A stretch of 64,000 nucleotides of DNA from Clostridiaceae bacterium. Its GTDB lineage: Bacteria > Bacillota > Clostridia > Lachnospirales > Lachnospiraceae. The stretch spans positions 867-64,866 of the forward strand of contig CABIXM010000016.1 in assembly GCA_902362725.1 (NCBI GenBank), written 5' to 3'. Shown here piece after piece: positions 52,714 to 61,559 of the stretch. A program made the translations under genes and the position numbers. Under the pieces are notes generated by a model. That model was not told the DNA's origin, did no database searches, and saw nothing but the letters and a program-made list of their open reading frames with translations. Positions within the stretch are counted from its first letter, which is position 1, and every line of letters begins with the position of its first letter.

Positions 52714-53979
52714 ATGAGAATGATGCTGACAGGCGCAGGCGCCGTAGGAGAATGTATTTTAAAAATGCTGGAAAAGCGGGATCCCAAGGGAGAGTGGCTT
52801 TCCTATGTGCTGCTGGCGGATTTTGATTTAAAGCGGGCGGATGAGGTAAAGAGCCATCTGGAGCAGGAGCGGAAATTCCGGGAAGGAACGCAGTATGAGA
52901 CGGCGCAGGTGGACGCCAGAGACCGGGAGGCGCTGACGGCGCTTATGCGGGAGCACCGGATTGATTTCGTGATGGACGCGGCCTCTCCCTTTGTGAGCAA
53001 TTTTATATTTGACGCGGCCTTTGAGGCGGGAGCCGATTATGCCAGCATGGGAACCTGGTCGGTGCCAAAGGATCACCCGGAATTCGGAAAGGGCTTTGAG
53101 GGGGCTTACCTGGAGCCCATGACCAAATATAATTTTGACCGGCATGAGGCCTGGAAGGAAAAAGGACAGATGGCCTGTATCTGTCTGGGCATCGATCCGG
53201 GCGTGGTAAATGTATTTGCCAAATATGCGGCAGAATACTTATTTGATGAGCTGCTGGAGGTGCATGTGAAGGACGGCGGCAATCTGACGCCGCCGGAGAG
53301 CGAGAAGGACGAGATCATTTTTGGCTTCAATGTATGGACGGTATTGGACGAGGTGATGAATCCCAACGCGGAATGGAGCCGGGAGGGCGGCTTCCTCATC
53401 GAGGACGCCTTTGCGGGAGAGGAAGATTTCCGGATGCCGGATCCCTTCGGCGTCAACCATCTGGTAAAGGTGGAGCACGAGGAGGTAGTTACCATGCCGC
53501 GATATTTGGAAAAATATGGATTGCAGAAGGCCAGCTTCAAGATTGCCCTGGACGATAACCTGCTGAACGCCCTGAAGGTTCTGGATAAGCTGGGACTCCG
53601 GAATATCCATCCGGTTCAAGTGGGAGATGTGAAGGTAGTGCCCCGGGACGTGGTAGCGGCCTGCGCGCCCCAGCCCAAGGATATCGGAGAGGACATGACA
53701 GGCGGTATGTGCGTGGGCGTGGATTGTATCGGTATCAAGGACGGAGAGAGGAAGGAATATTTTATCTATCAGCCCTTTGACAATCAGGAGGCGCTGCGGG
53801 ACTTCGGACTGCAGGCAGTGGTGGCCCAGACCGGTTTCGGGGCGGCTCTGGCCATCGAGCTTATGGGCCGGGGAATTTGGAAGGAGGCCGGCGTATTCTC
53901 GCCGGAGTACTTCCCCTCCCGTCCCTACATGGATCTGATGGAGGAGGCAGGACTGGTCTATCAGATCCAGGAACGCTAA
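52714..53979 (+). CDS. Saccharopine dehydrogenase-family oxidoreductase
   Basis: A 421-residue NAD(P)-dependent enzyme. The N-terminal Rossmann motif is MLTGAGAVGECILKML, followed by a C-terminal domain with the family pattern GIDPGVVNVFAKYAAEYLF and, near the end, GFGAALAIELMGRG. Family members join or split amino-acid/keto-acid pairs (saccharopine, carboxynorspermidine); the substrate here is unknown. ATG 52714 follows AAAAGGAG. The putative glycine riboswitch in its leader suggests a role linked to glycine or a related amino acid, which is inference. Confidence 0.88.
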   Translation: MRMMLTGAGAVGECILKMLEKRDPKGEWLSYVLLADFDLKRADEVKSHLEQERKFREGTQYETAQVDARDREALTALMREHRIDFVMDAASPFVSNFIFDAAFEAGADYASMGTWSVPKDHPEFGKGFEGAYLEPMTKYNFDRHEAWKEKGQMACICLGIDPGVVNVFAKYAAEYLFDELLEVHVKDGGNLTPPESEKDEIIFGFNVWTVLDEVMNPNAEWSREGGFLIEDAFAGEEDFRMPDPFGVNHLVKVEHEEVVTMPRYLEKYGLQKASFKIALDDNLLNALKVLDKLGLRNIHPVQVGDVKVVPRDVVAACAPQPKDIGEDMTGGMCVGVDCIGIKDGERKEYFIYQPFDNQEALRDFGLQAVVAQTGFGAALAIELMGRGIWKEAGVFSPEYFPSRPYMDLMEEAGLVYQIQER

Positions 53980-54069
53980 AGCGCTAAAGCGTCCGGACGG
54001 CGTGGTTGACGGAAAGCCGGATTCAAGGTACACTGTAAGTACCAATGCGTAATAAGGAGAAGAATTACC

Positions 54070-54513
54070 ATGTTTGCACTGAAAAAAATGACAAAAGAGA
54101 TGCACGATGAAGTGCTGGCGATGGTGGAGGAGTTTTATCACAGCGACGCAGTCTGCCATCCGGTTCCTGAGGAGCGGCTGGAGCAGACCTTTGCGGACGC
54201 AGTGAGCGATGATCCGATTCTGGAGGGCTTTGTGCTGACCGAGGATGGAAAGACCGTGGGCTTTGCCTATATTACCGAATACTATGCCTGCGAGGTGGGC
54301 GGCCGCTGCCTGATGTTTGAGGAACTTTACCTGAAGGAGGAGACTAGGGGAAAGGGCTACGGCACCCGCTTCTTTGATGAAATTATGAAAGCAAAGCCGG
54401 AGGTGCGCCGCTTCCGTCTGGAGGTTACCCGCAGCAATGAGAAGGCTGTGCGTCTCTACGAGCGTCTGGGCTTCACCTTCCTGGATTATGATCAGATGAT
54501 TCTCGACCGGTAA
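54070..54513 (+). CDS. GNAT-family N-acetyltransferase
   Basis: A 147-residue GCN5-related acetyltransferase. The acetyl-CoA-binding motif A is visible as FEELYLKEETRGKGYGTRFFDEIM (R/Q-x-x-G-x-G/A pattern RGKGYG), and motif B as RRFRLEVTRSNEKAVRLYERLGF. Length fits a single-domain member. The acceptor substrate is unknown. AAGGAG precedes the ATG, and the next gene, cytidine deaminase, starts 14 bases after its stop. Confidence 0.92.
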   Translation: MFALKKMTKEMHDEVLAMVEEFYHSDAVCHPVPEERLEQTFADAVSDDPILEGFVLTEDGKTVGFAYITEYYACEVGGRCLMFEELYLKEETRGKGYGTRFFDEIMKAKPEVRRFRLEVTRSNEKAVRLYERLGFTFLDYDQMILDR

Positions 54514-54527
54514 ATGAGGAGATACAG

Positions 54528-54956
54528 ATGAGTGATGAGAAATTAATGGAGCTGGCTCTGGCGGCCAGAGAAGGATCTTACAGTCCCTATTCCCATTTCC
54601 GGGTAGGGGCGGCTCTGCTCTGCGCCGACGGCAGCATTTACACCGGCTGTAATATCGAAAATGCTGCCTTTACGCCGGGCATCTGCGCCGAGCGCACGGC
54701 TATCTACAAGGCGGTCAGTGAGGGCAAGCGGGACTTTCAGGCCATCGCCATCGCGGGCGGCCCGGAGGGCGGAGAGCCGGCCCTGACCGCGCCCTGCGGC
54801 GTCTGCCGCCAGGTCATGCGGGAATTCTGCGATCCGGAAGAATTTCGGATTATCCTGGGAGCCGGAACCGGGGAGAAGCAGGTGTATTTATTAAAAGAGC
54901 TGCTTCCATTGAGCTTTGGCCCGGATAATCTGAAGGGGAAGGAGAAATATTCATGA
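54528..54956 (+). CDS. cdd: Cytidine deaminase
   Basis: A 142-residue zinc enzyme deaminating cytidine and deoxycytidine to uridine forms in pyrimidine salvage. The zinc and proton-shuttle motif is CAERTAIYKAV, with the Cys pair in PCGVCRQVMREF. The substrate-binding NIENAAFTPGI segment precedes. A small tetrameric type with three Cys ligands is expected. AGGAGA precedes the ATG. It overlaps the following membrane-protein gene by four bases. Confidence 0.96.
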   Translation: MSDEKLMELALAAREGSYSPYSHFRVGAALLCADGSIYTGCNIENAAFTPGICAERTAIYKAVSEGKRDFQAIAIAGGPEGGEPALTAPCGVCRQVMREFCDPEEFRIILGAGTGEKQVYLLKELLPLSFGPDNLKGKEKYS

Positions 54957-56995
54957 AATTCTGGAAAAACCAGTCAATCCGGAGAAAAGAAGTTTCCTTT
55001 TTCCTGGCCATGGTGCTGTTCGGGGTGTTGAAGGAATTCCTGGTCTACAACCTGCCGATCATGGCGGTGCCCAAAGGCATCCACGACGACTGGATCATGG
55101 TACATATGGCGGATGCCCTGCGGAGCGGCCAGTGGCTGGGCGAATATAACGATCTGACCCTGACCAAGGGTATGTTTTTCCCGCTCTATCTGGCGGTGCT
55201 GAATTTCCTGCGCCTGTCCTATTTAAGTGTGTCGGCGCTTCTGTATACGGTAAGCTGTATGATTTTCGTGTATGCCCTGCGGCCCCTTTTGAAGAAGTAC
55301 TGGGCTTGCTTTACGCTTTATCTGGTGCTTCTGTGGAACCCGGTGTCCTATTCGGTGCAGGCGTTCCAGCGCGTGTACCGCAACAGCATTTCCTATATTC
55401 AGGTACTGCTGATCTTCGGTGGCCTGCTGGCCCTGTGGCTCAGACGCAAAGAACCGGTGAAGAAGCAGATTCTGTGGCTTCTGACCGCCGCAGTGGGCAT
55501 GGTCACGTTCTTTTATACCCGGGAGGACGCCATTTGGGTGGAGCCCTTCCTGCTGGTGTTCCTGCTGGTTTACCTGGGAACTATGTTCTTTTCATGGAAG
55601 AAGGAGCACAGGCGCGAATATGTGGGAAAGGCAGTGCTGGTGCTTTTGCCCTTCCTCAGCGTCTGGGGCGCAGGACAGCTGATTGCCCAGGAAAATGATA
55701 ATCATTATAACATTCGTCTGACCAACGAGTTGCAAAAGGGCGGCTTTGCGGAAATGTATAAGAGTATGATGGCGGTGAAGCCGGAGGAGGATATTCCGGG
55801 CGTGACCATGACCCGGGAGAAAATCGCGCGGATGTGCGACGAGTGCCCGACCTTGGAGAAGCTGGAACCCTATATCCAGAGCAGCCGACTCTACTGGGCA
55901 GGTTCCGGGGAAAATGAGAAGGACTGGGAAGTACGGGACGGCTGGGTCTTCTGGATCTTTCGGACAGCCCTCGCGCAGGCCGGTTATTATACGGACGGCG
56001 GGACGGTCAATCAGGTGTGTCTGCAGATTCGGGACGAGCTGGAGGCGGCCATGGACGAGGGACGCCTCACACGGCAGGCGACCATGCCATCCACCTATAT
56101 GTCCCCCTGGCGGGAAGGATATCTCGGAGATCTGTTCGGCGCGTTAGGCAAGGCGATTGCTTATACTACTACTTATGACGAAATGGAGACCCTGGTGTAT
56201 CTCTACAGCGAGCCCGATGAAAATGGCGGAATTCCGCTGTTTGAGCGGATGACCGGAGACAAGGCTGTCTGGTATGAGTCAGATCTGGTGGAAATGGCAG
56301 GCTGGTATGCTTCCTATGAAGGCATGGAGGGCGTGACCCTGCAGGCGGAAGCAACGGACGGTACGGTGCTTGGCACGGCGGAATTTACCGAGAGCGATGA
56401 TATCGCGGCTTATCTGGCGGGACAGGGGATTGAAGCACCCGGCAGTGAAAAATGTCGCTTCTCCCTGAAGCTGTCGGTGAAGGATAAACCGCAGACGGTC
56501 TATCTGAAGGCCTACCGGAATGGAACGCTTCTGGATTCCTACGAGCTTTCGGAGGATCTGACCCGGGTGGAGAGCGGGGCTTCCTGCCTGAATCTGGACT
56601 GGTACTGGGATGTGCCGGAGCGGCATGGTTTCCTGGCAAAGATCAATTATAAGGGCGTCCTTTTAAATGGAATCCGTCAGGTGTACCATGTTACCGGAGC
56701 CGTGGCGGCAGCGGCAGGAGCTTTGGCTTATGTGGCGCTCTGCGTGCGGATGTTGAAGCGCCGCCTGCAGAAGGTGAAGGATGAGGACGGACGGGATTTG
56801 TCCGTATGGCTTACGCTTTCTGCACTGTTGGCCAGCTATTTCGTGCTACTGGGGGGAATCTCTTATTCGGAGATCTCCGGCTGGAACGCGATTCTGTACT
56901 GGTATCTGTCGGGGGCTTATCCGATTATGATTGCCTTTGAGGCGCTGGCGGTGCTGTTCCTGGTGCAGGAACTGCGGGAAAAAGTAAATCAGTAA
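54953..56995 (+). CDS. Large polytopic membrane protein of unknown function
   Basis: A 680-residue protein I cannot assign. About eight membrane segments occur in the first 245 residues, a large extracytoplasmic stretch spans about 250-580, and three or four segments lie at the C-terminus. The N-terminal part (GIHDDWIMVHMADALRSGQWLG, then LTKGMFFPLYLAVLNFL) recalls GT-C-type glycosyltransferases in having an acidic motif in the first loop and a hydrophobic bundle, but no decisive motif is seen. The start overlaps the cdd stop by four bases, yet a functional link with cytidine deaminase is not obvious. Confidence 0.7.
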   Translation: MKFWKNQSIRRKEVSFFLAMVLFGVLKEFLVYNLPIMAVPKGIHDDWIMVHMADALRSGQWLGEYNDLTLTKGMFFPLYLAVLNFLRLSYLSVSALLYTVSCMIFVYALRPLLKKYWACFTLYLVLLWNPVSYSVQAFQRVYRNSISYIQVLLIFGGLLALWLRRKEPVKKQILWLLTAAVGMVTFFYTREDAIWVEPFLLVFLLVYLGTMFFSWKKEHRREYVGKAVLVLLPFLSVWGAGQLIAQENDNHYNIRLTNELQKGGFAEMYKSMMAVKPEEDIPGVTMTREKIARMCDECPTLEKLEPYIQSSRLYWAGSGENEKDWEVRDGWVFWIFRTALAQAGYYTDGGTVNQVCLQIRDELEAAMDEGRLTRQATMPSTYMSPWREGYLGDLFGALGKAIAYTTTYDEMETLVYLYSEPDENGGIPLFERMTGDKAVWYESDLVEMAGWYASYEGMEGVTLQAEATDGTVLGTAEFTESDDIAAYLAGQGIEAPGSEKCRFSLKLSVKDKPQTVYLKAYRNGTLLDSYELSEDLTRVESGASCLNLDWYWDVPERHGFLAKINYKGVLLNGIRQVYHVTGAVAAAAGALAYVALCVRMLKRRLQKVKDEDGRDLSVWLTLSALLASYFVLLGGISYSEISGWNAILYWYLSGAYPIMIAFEALAVLFLVQELREKVNQ

Positions 56996-57157
56996 ATTCC
57001 ATTAGCAAAGTCGGTTTTCATAGAATTTGCAGTGTAACGGTTACAAAGCAGCTGTAAGGATTTTTCGGTGGCAAGTTCTTAGATGACGGTACGGAACCGT
57101 TACGCAAAAAGTACAGAATCAGGACAGATATATGTTAAATTTTAGACATATTATGCA

Positions 57158-57185
57158 TTGTATTTTGAGCGGATTCTAGTATAAT
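57158..57185 (+). promoter_or_regulatory. Promoter region of the aldolase gene
   Basis: TTGTAT (57158-57163), 16 bases, TATAAT (57180-57185). The leader after it (57186-57260) is a run of imperfect ACAACAAAAA repeats, an unstructured A-rich 5' region. Upstream, AACGGTTAC near 57036 and GAACCGTTACG near 57095 form an inverted pair that could bind a regulator. No gene is seen in 56996-57309. Confidence 0.6.
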
Positions 57186-57309
57186 AGGATATAACAGAAT
57201 ATAACAAAATACAACAAAAATACAACAAAAAACATAACAAAAACACAACATTCCAAAACAAAACCGGCCCTTACGGATGGCAGGCCCGTTGGAAAAGGAG
57301 AGGAATCCT

Positions 57310-57984
57310 ATGAAACTGATTATTGATAACGCGAACATTGATGACATTCGTTCCATGTATGAGTATTTTCCCATGGACGGCGTAACCTGTAACCCGACCA
57401 TTCTGGCCAAGGAAAAGCGCCCGCCCTACGAGGTACTGAAGGAGATCCGTGATTTTATCGAGGAAGGAGAGCTCCATGTACAGGTCTTAAACGACAAGGC
57501 CGAGGGTATGGTGGAGGAAGCCTACAAGATCCGCAAGGAGCTGGGAGACGATACCTATATTAAGATCCCGACCACCAAGGAGGGATTGAAGGCTATCCGG
57601 ATTCTGGCGGCGGCAGGTATCCATGTGACAGCCACAGCGATTTATACCCAGATGCAGGCGTTCCTGGCGGCCAAATCCGGCGCGCTTTATGTGGCGCCCT
57701 ACATCAACCGTATTGATAACCTGGGATCCGACGGCGTGCGTACCGCCAAGGAGATCCACGATATGTTCCGCAACTACGGCTTCAAGACGGAGGTGCTGGC
57801 AGCCAGCTTTAAGAATTCCCGCCAGGTCATCACCCTGTGCGAGTATGGAATCGGCGCGACTACCATTTCCCCGGACGTACTGGATCTGCTGATTAAAAAT
57901 GATTCCGTAACAGCGGCCCTGAATGTATTCCGCAGTGACTTTGAGCGTGTCTGCGGCAAGGGCAAGACCATGCTGGACTGTTAA
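57310..57984 (+). CDS. Transaldolase-like fructose-6-phosphate aldolase (TalC/FSA type)
   Basis: A 224-residue short transaldolase-family protein. The Schiff-base lysine is K85 in YIKIPTTKEG, as in E. coli FSA. DNANIDDI at the N-terminus and TCNPTILAKE are family motifs; LAASFKNSRQV and GIGATTISPDVLDLL lie in the C-terminal half. It could cleave fructose 6-phosphate to dihydroxyacetone and glyceraldehyde 3-phosphate, or act as a transaldolase. ATG 57310 follows AAAGGAGAGG. Confidence 0.92.
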   Translation: MKLIIDNANIDDIRSMYEYFPMDGVTCNPTILAKEKRPPYEVLKEIRDFIEEGELHVQVLNDKAEGMVEEAYKIRKELGDDTYIKIPTTKEGLKAIRILAAAGIHVTATAIYTQMQAFLAAKSGALYVAPYINRIDNLGSDGVRTAKEIHDMFRNYGFKTEVLAASFKNSRQVITLCEYGIGATTISPDVLDLLIKNDSVTAALNVFRSDFERVCGKGKTMLDC

Positions 57985-58001
57985 AAATAAGAGGATTTCC
58001 T

Positions 58002-58988
58002 ATGATAGATTTGCATTTGCATTTTGATGGTTCCCTGCTTCCGCGCACCGTACTGGAGCTTGCGCAGGAGCAGGGAATCCTGCTTCCGGCGAAAGAGCCG
58101 GACGAATTAAAATTATTTCTGACAGCTCCGGAGAACTGCAAGAGCCTGAATGAATATCTGGAGAAGTTTGATCTGCCTCTTAAGGTGCTGCAGACCAGGG
58201 AGGCTGTCCGGAAGGCTATGTATATCCTGGTCAGCTCTCTGAAGGAGCAGGGAATGCTTTATGCGGAAATCCGGTTTGCGCCCCAGCTTCATACGAAAAA
58301 GGGGTTGTCCCAGGAACGGGTGGTACAGGCTGCCCTTCTGGGTATGCAGGAGGCGCTGGCGGGTTCCTTTTTCCGGTGTAAGCTGATTCTGTGCTGTATG
58401 CGTGGGGCGGACAATCATGAGGAAAATCTGCTGACCGTTCGGACGGCGGCGGCCTTTCTGGGCCGGGGCGTGGCGGCGGTAGATCTGGCCGGGGCGGAGG
58501 CTCTGTATCCTACGGCGGATTTCGCGGACGTGTTCGGGCTTGCGAGGGAGCTTGGAGTGCCCTTTACGATTCATGCGGGAGAGGCCGACGGGCCGGAGAG
58601 TATCGAAGCAGCGCTGGACTTCGGGGCCAGCCGGATCGGACACGGCGTGCGGGCAGCGGAGAAGCCGGAGCTTCTGGAGCGGCTGCGGGACCAGCGGATT
58701 CCACTGGAAATGTGTCCCAGCAGCAATGTGCAGACGAAGGCGGTTCCCTCTCTTTCGCGGCATCCGGTTCTGGAGTTTCTGCGGCAGGGTCTGTGCGTGA
58801 CAGTCAATACAGACAATATGACGGTGTCGGATACAACCATAGAGAAGGAATTCGGCCTGCTGTCCCGGAAACTGGGAATGACGGCAGAAGAACGGAAAAA
58901 ATTGCTTCTCAACGCAGCGGACGCGGCCTTTTTGACGTCGGAGGAGCGGTGGCGGCTGAAAGACGTAATAGAAAAGATATGTTGCTGA
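58002..58988 (+). CDS. add: Adenosine deaminase
   Basis: A 328-residue zinc metallo-hydrolase converting adenosine to inosine in purine salvage. Zinc ligands are H5 and H7 (DLHLHFDG), the HAGEADGPE motif supplies a His and the catalytic Glu, and the C-terminal part has SRIGHG and TVNTDNMTVSDT (metal-binding Asp). Length and order are normal. It starts 17 bases after the aldolase stop. Adenine deaminase activity is a less likely alternative. Confidence 0.94.
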   Translation: MIDLHLHFDGSLLPRTVLELAQEQGILLPAKEPDELKLFLTAPENCKSLNEYLEKFDLPLKVLQTREAVRKAMYILVSSLKEQGMLYAEIRFAPQLHTKKGLSQERVVQAALLGMQEALAGSFFRCKLILCCMRGADNHEENLLTVRTAAAFLGRGVAAVDLAGAEALYPTADFADVFGLARELGVPFTIHAGEADGPESIEAALDFGASRIGHGVRAAEKPELLERLRDQRIPLEMCPSSNVQTKAVPSLSRHPVLEFLRQGLCVTVNTDNMTVSDTTIEKEFGLLSRKLGMTAEERKKLLLNAADAAFLTSEERWRLKDVIEKICC

Positions 58989-59080
58989 ATCTATGGAGTC
59001 TGAAATGAATTCAGGAACGTAAAAGCTATAGATAATAGAATGAATAAGCCCGGGAAACGGGCGCAGACAGGGAGAAGAGA

Positions 59081-59671
59081 ATGGCGAAGAAAAACGCGAG
59101 AAATACAAGAGGAAAAATTGTCAGCGCAGCCTGGAAGCTTTTTTACGAGCAGGGCTATGAGGACACGACGGTGGAAGAGATCATCGCCCTCTCCGGCACC
59201 TCCAAGGGATCCTTCTATCACTATTTCGACGGCAAGGACGCGCTTCTCTCTACCTTAAGTTCTCTTTTCGATGAGAAGTATGAGGAGCTGATGGAGGAAT
59301 TGACGCCGGAGATGACAGCGATGGAGCAGCTGTTGTTTCTGAATCAGGAGCTGTTTAAGATGATCGAGGACAGCATTTCCCTGGATCTGCTGGCGCGGCT
59401 TTATTCGACCCAGCTGACCACCAGCGGGGAAAAGCATCTGCTGGATCACAATCGCATATACTATAAGCTGCTGCGGAAAATCATTGCCAAGGGCCGGGAG
59501 GATGGGCAGCTGAGCCGCACATCCAGCGTCAGCGAGATGGTGAAGCTCTACGCGCTCTGCGAGCGGGCGCTTTTGTACGACTGGTGCCTCTGCGCCGGGG
59601 AGTATTCCCTGGTGGAGTATAGCGGACGTGTGCTGCCGGTATTCCTGAGCAGCTTTCTGCCTCAAAAGTAG
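59081..59671 (+). CDS. TetR-family transcriptional regulator
   Basis: A 196-residue regulator. The helix-turn-helix is in the first 55 residues (TRGKIVSAAWKLFYEQGYEDTTVEEIIALSGTSKGSFYHYFDGKDALL), followed by a helical ligand-binding domain of typical length. The ligand and targets are unknown; the downstream PutP-type symporter, 219 bases away with its own promoter, is a candidate target. AGGGAGAAGAG precedes the ATG. Confidence 0.94.
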   Translation: MAKKNARNTRGKIVSAAWKLFYEQGYEDTTVEEIIALSGTSKGSFYHYFDGKDALLSTLSSLFDEKYEELMEELTPEMTAMEQLLFLNQELFKMIEDSISLDLLARLYSTQLTTSGEKHLLDHNRIYYKLLRKIIAKGREDGQLSRTSSVSEMVKLYALCERALLYDWCLCAGEYSLVEYSGRVLPVFLSSFLPQK

Positions 59672-59795
59672 AAAATTTATTTTTTGTATTTCATATCTTC
59701 TAAAATACCGTCTAGTTTAAAAATGTTGTAAATAAAAGAAAAATATTGATTTTTTAATATAAAAGTACAGCATTCGTTCTATACAATATTCTGTA

Positions 59796-59824
59796 TTGTG
59801 GTCTACTTTCCCCTGTGTTATAAT
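59796..59824 (+). promoter_or_regulatory. Promoter of the PutP-type symporter gene
   Basis: TTGTGG (59796-59801), 17 bases, TATAAT (59819-59824). A small hairpin (GCGGGA with TCCCGC) lies in the leader near 59837-59862. Confidence 0.65.
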
Positions 59825-59890
59825 AAGCCTCATGTGCGGGAGACGCCTGAACGGATCCCGCGATTGTAAAGGTATGAGGAGGAAGTAACT

Positions 59891-61423
59891 ATGGCAGGAC
59901 AAGTGGGAATTCTCGCGGCGATCGTGATTTATCTGGCAGCGATGGTCTATGTGGGATTCTATTTCAGTAAGAAAGGCAGCGGAGATTCCACAGATGAATT
60001 TTATCTGGGCGGCCGTAAGCTGGGACCGCTGGTAACGGCAATGAGCGCGGAGGCCTCCGACATGAGCAGCTGGCTCCTGATGGGATTGCCGGGCGTCGCT
60101 TATCTGACCGGTATCTCTGACGCAGGCTGGACCGCTATCGGCCTGGGCCTGGGAACCTATCTGAACTGGCTTATCGTGGCGAAGCGTCTGCGCCGCTATT
60201 CTGTAAAATGCAACGCCATTACCATTCCGGATTTCTTTTCCAGACGTTTCCGGGACGAGAAGAACATTCTGATGTGTATCGCGGCGATTGTGATTCTGAT
60301 TTTCTTTATTCCCTATACGGCGTCTGGCTTTAAGGCGATCGGAACACTGTTCTCCAGTCTCTTCGGAGTCGAGTATCATGTGGCGATGATTGTCGGAGCA
60401 GTAGTAATCGTAGGTTACACCGTCATGGGCGGTTTTATGGCCGTATCTACTACAGACCTGATTCAGAGTATTGTTATGAGTATTTCTTTGGTAGTTATCG
60501 TATTTTACGGAATCCATCTGGCAGGCGGCTGGGACGCGGTTATGGCAAATGCGAACTCACTGGCCGGATATCTTTCTATGACGCAGATGCATGATGGTGC
60601 CACCAATACGGCTAGCCCCTACAGCCTGCTGACGATTATATCTACCATGGCGTGGGGACTGGGGTATTTCGGAATGCCCCATATCCTGCTTCGTTTTATG
60701 GCTATCGAAGACGAGAATAAACTGACACTTTCCCGTCGGATTGCCAGTATCTGGGTTGTAATTTCCATGGCAGTGGCTATCCTGATCGGTGTGATTGGCT
60801 GTGCGGCTTCTGTACAGGGGGCGATTCCGACCTTTGCGACCAGCGCGGAGTCCGAGACCGTCATTATCCGTTTCGCCCATCTGCTGGGACAGCATAATTT
60901 CCTGCTCTCCCTGATTGCAGGCGTGGTTCTGGCCGGTATCCTGGCCTGCACCATGTCTACGGCAGACTCTCAGCTTCTGACGGCAGCTTCCGGCGTATCC
61001 CAGAACTTGCTGCAGGATTTTCTGAAGATTAAGATGAGCGCAAAGGCTTCCATGATGGCAGCGCGTCTGACCGTAATTGGCATTGCCGTTGTGGCGATTT
61101 TCCTGGCATGGAATCCGGACAGCTCCGTATTCTATATCGTATCCTTTGCATGGGCAGGCTTCGGCGCAGCCTTCGGACCGCTGGTTCTCTTTGCACTGTT
61201 CTGGAAGCGTACCAATATGCAGGGCGCTCTGGCCGGCATGATCGCAGGCGGCGTGATGGTATTCGTATGGAAGTATCTGGTTCGTCCCATGGGCGGTGTC
61301 TGGAACATCTATGAGCTGCTTCCGGCGTTCATTGTATCCGCACTGGCAATTATCATTGTTTCTCTGCTGACAGCGGCTCCGTCCAAGGAGATTTGTGACG
61401 AGTTTGATTCCGTAGGAAGATAA
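59891..61423 (+). CDS. putP: Sodium/proline symporter family protein (PutP-like)
   Basis: A 510-residue sodium/solute symporter with about 13 membrane segments. Strings typical of PutP are GGRKLGPLVTAMSAEASDMSSWLLMGLPG (N-terminal sodium-site region), GWTAIGLGLGTYLNWLIVAKRLRRY, and LACTMSTADSQLLTAASG for the second sodium site. Proline uptake is the likely role, since the ASDMSSWLLMGLPG and STADSQLL motifs are those of PutP. AGGAGGAAG precedes the ATG. It has its own promoter and terminator; a TetR-family regulator lies upstream. Confidence 0.93.
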   Translation: MAGQVGILAAIVIYLAAMVYVGFYFSKKGSGDSTDEFYLGGRKLGPLVTAMSAEASDMSSWLLMGLPGVAYLTGISDAGWTAIGLGLGTYLNWLIVAKRLRRYSVKCNAITIPDFFSRRFRDEKNILMCIAAIVILIFFIPYTASGFKAIGTLFSSLFGVEYHVAMIVGAVVIVGYTVMGGFMAVSTTDLIQSIVMSISLVVIVFYGIHLAGGWDAVMANANSLAGYLSMTQMHDGATNTASPYSLLTIISTMAWGLGYFGMPHILLRFMAIEDENKLTLSRRIASIWVVISMAVAILIGVIGCAASVQGAIPTFATSAESETVIIRFAHLLGQHNFLLSLIAGVVLAGILACTMSTADSQLLTAASGVSQNLLQDFLKIKMSAKASMMAARLTVIGIAVVAIFLAWNPDSSVFYIVSFAWAGFGAAFGPLVLFALFWKRTNMQGALAGMIAGGVMVFVWKYLVRPMGGVWNIYELLPAFIVSALAIIIVSLLTAAPSKEICDEFDSVGR

Positions 61424-61433
61424 GAAATCTGTA

Positions 61434-61470
61434 AAAAAATCCCGGTAGCCAAACGCTATCGGGATTTTTT
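61434..61470 (+). terminator. Terminator of the symporter gene
   Basis: A 16-bp stem (61434-61449 with 61455-61470, one G-T pair) with A-run and T-run ends. Confidence 0.92.
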
Positions 61471-61559
61471 ATGTCATAGGAAGTTCTGTTAGAATTCCCT
61501 ATGATATAGAAGCAAACAGAGTTTGCCAAAGAAGCGCACTCGGCGCAGGATTCTTATTA
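61471..61559. repeat. Palindromic element after the symporter terminator
   Basis: ATGTCATAGGAAGTTCT (61471-61487) pairs imperfectly with AGAATTCCCTATGATAT (61491-61507), followed near 61544 by GCGCAGGATTCTTATTAC. It shares the CATAGGA dyad and GGATTCT ending with 11546-11704 and 26591-26645. Confidence 0.5.
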
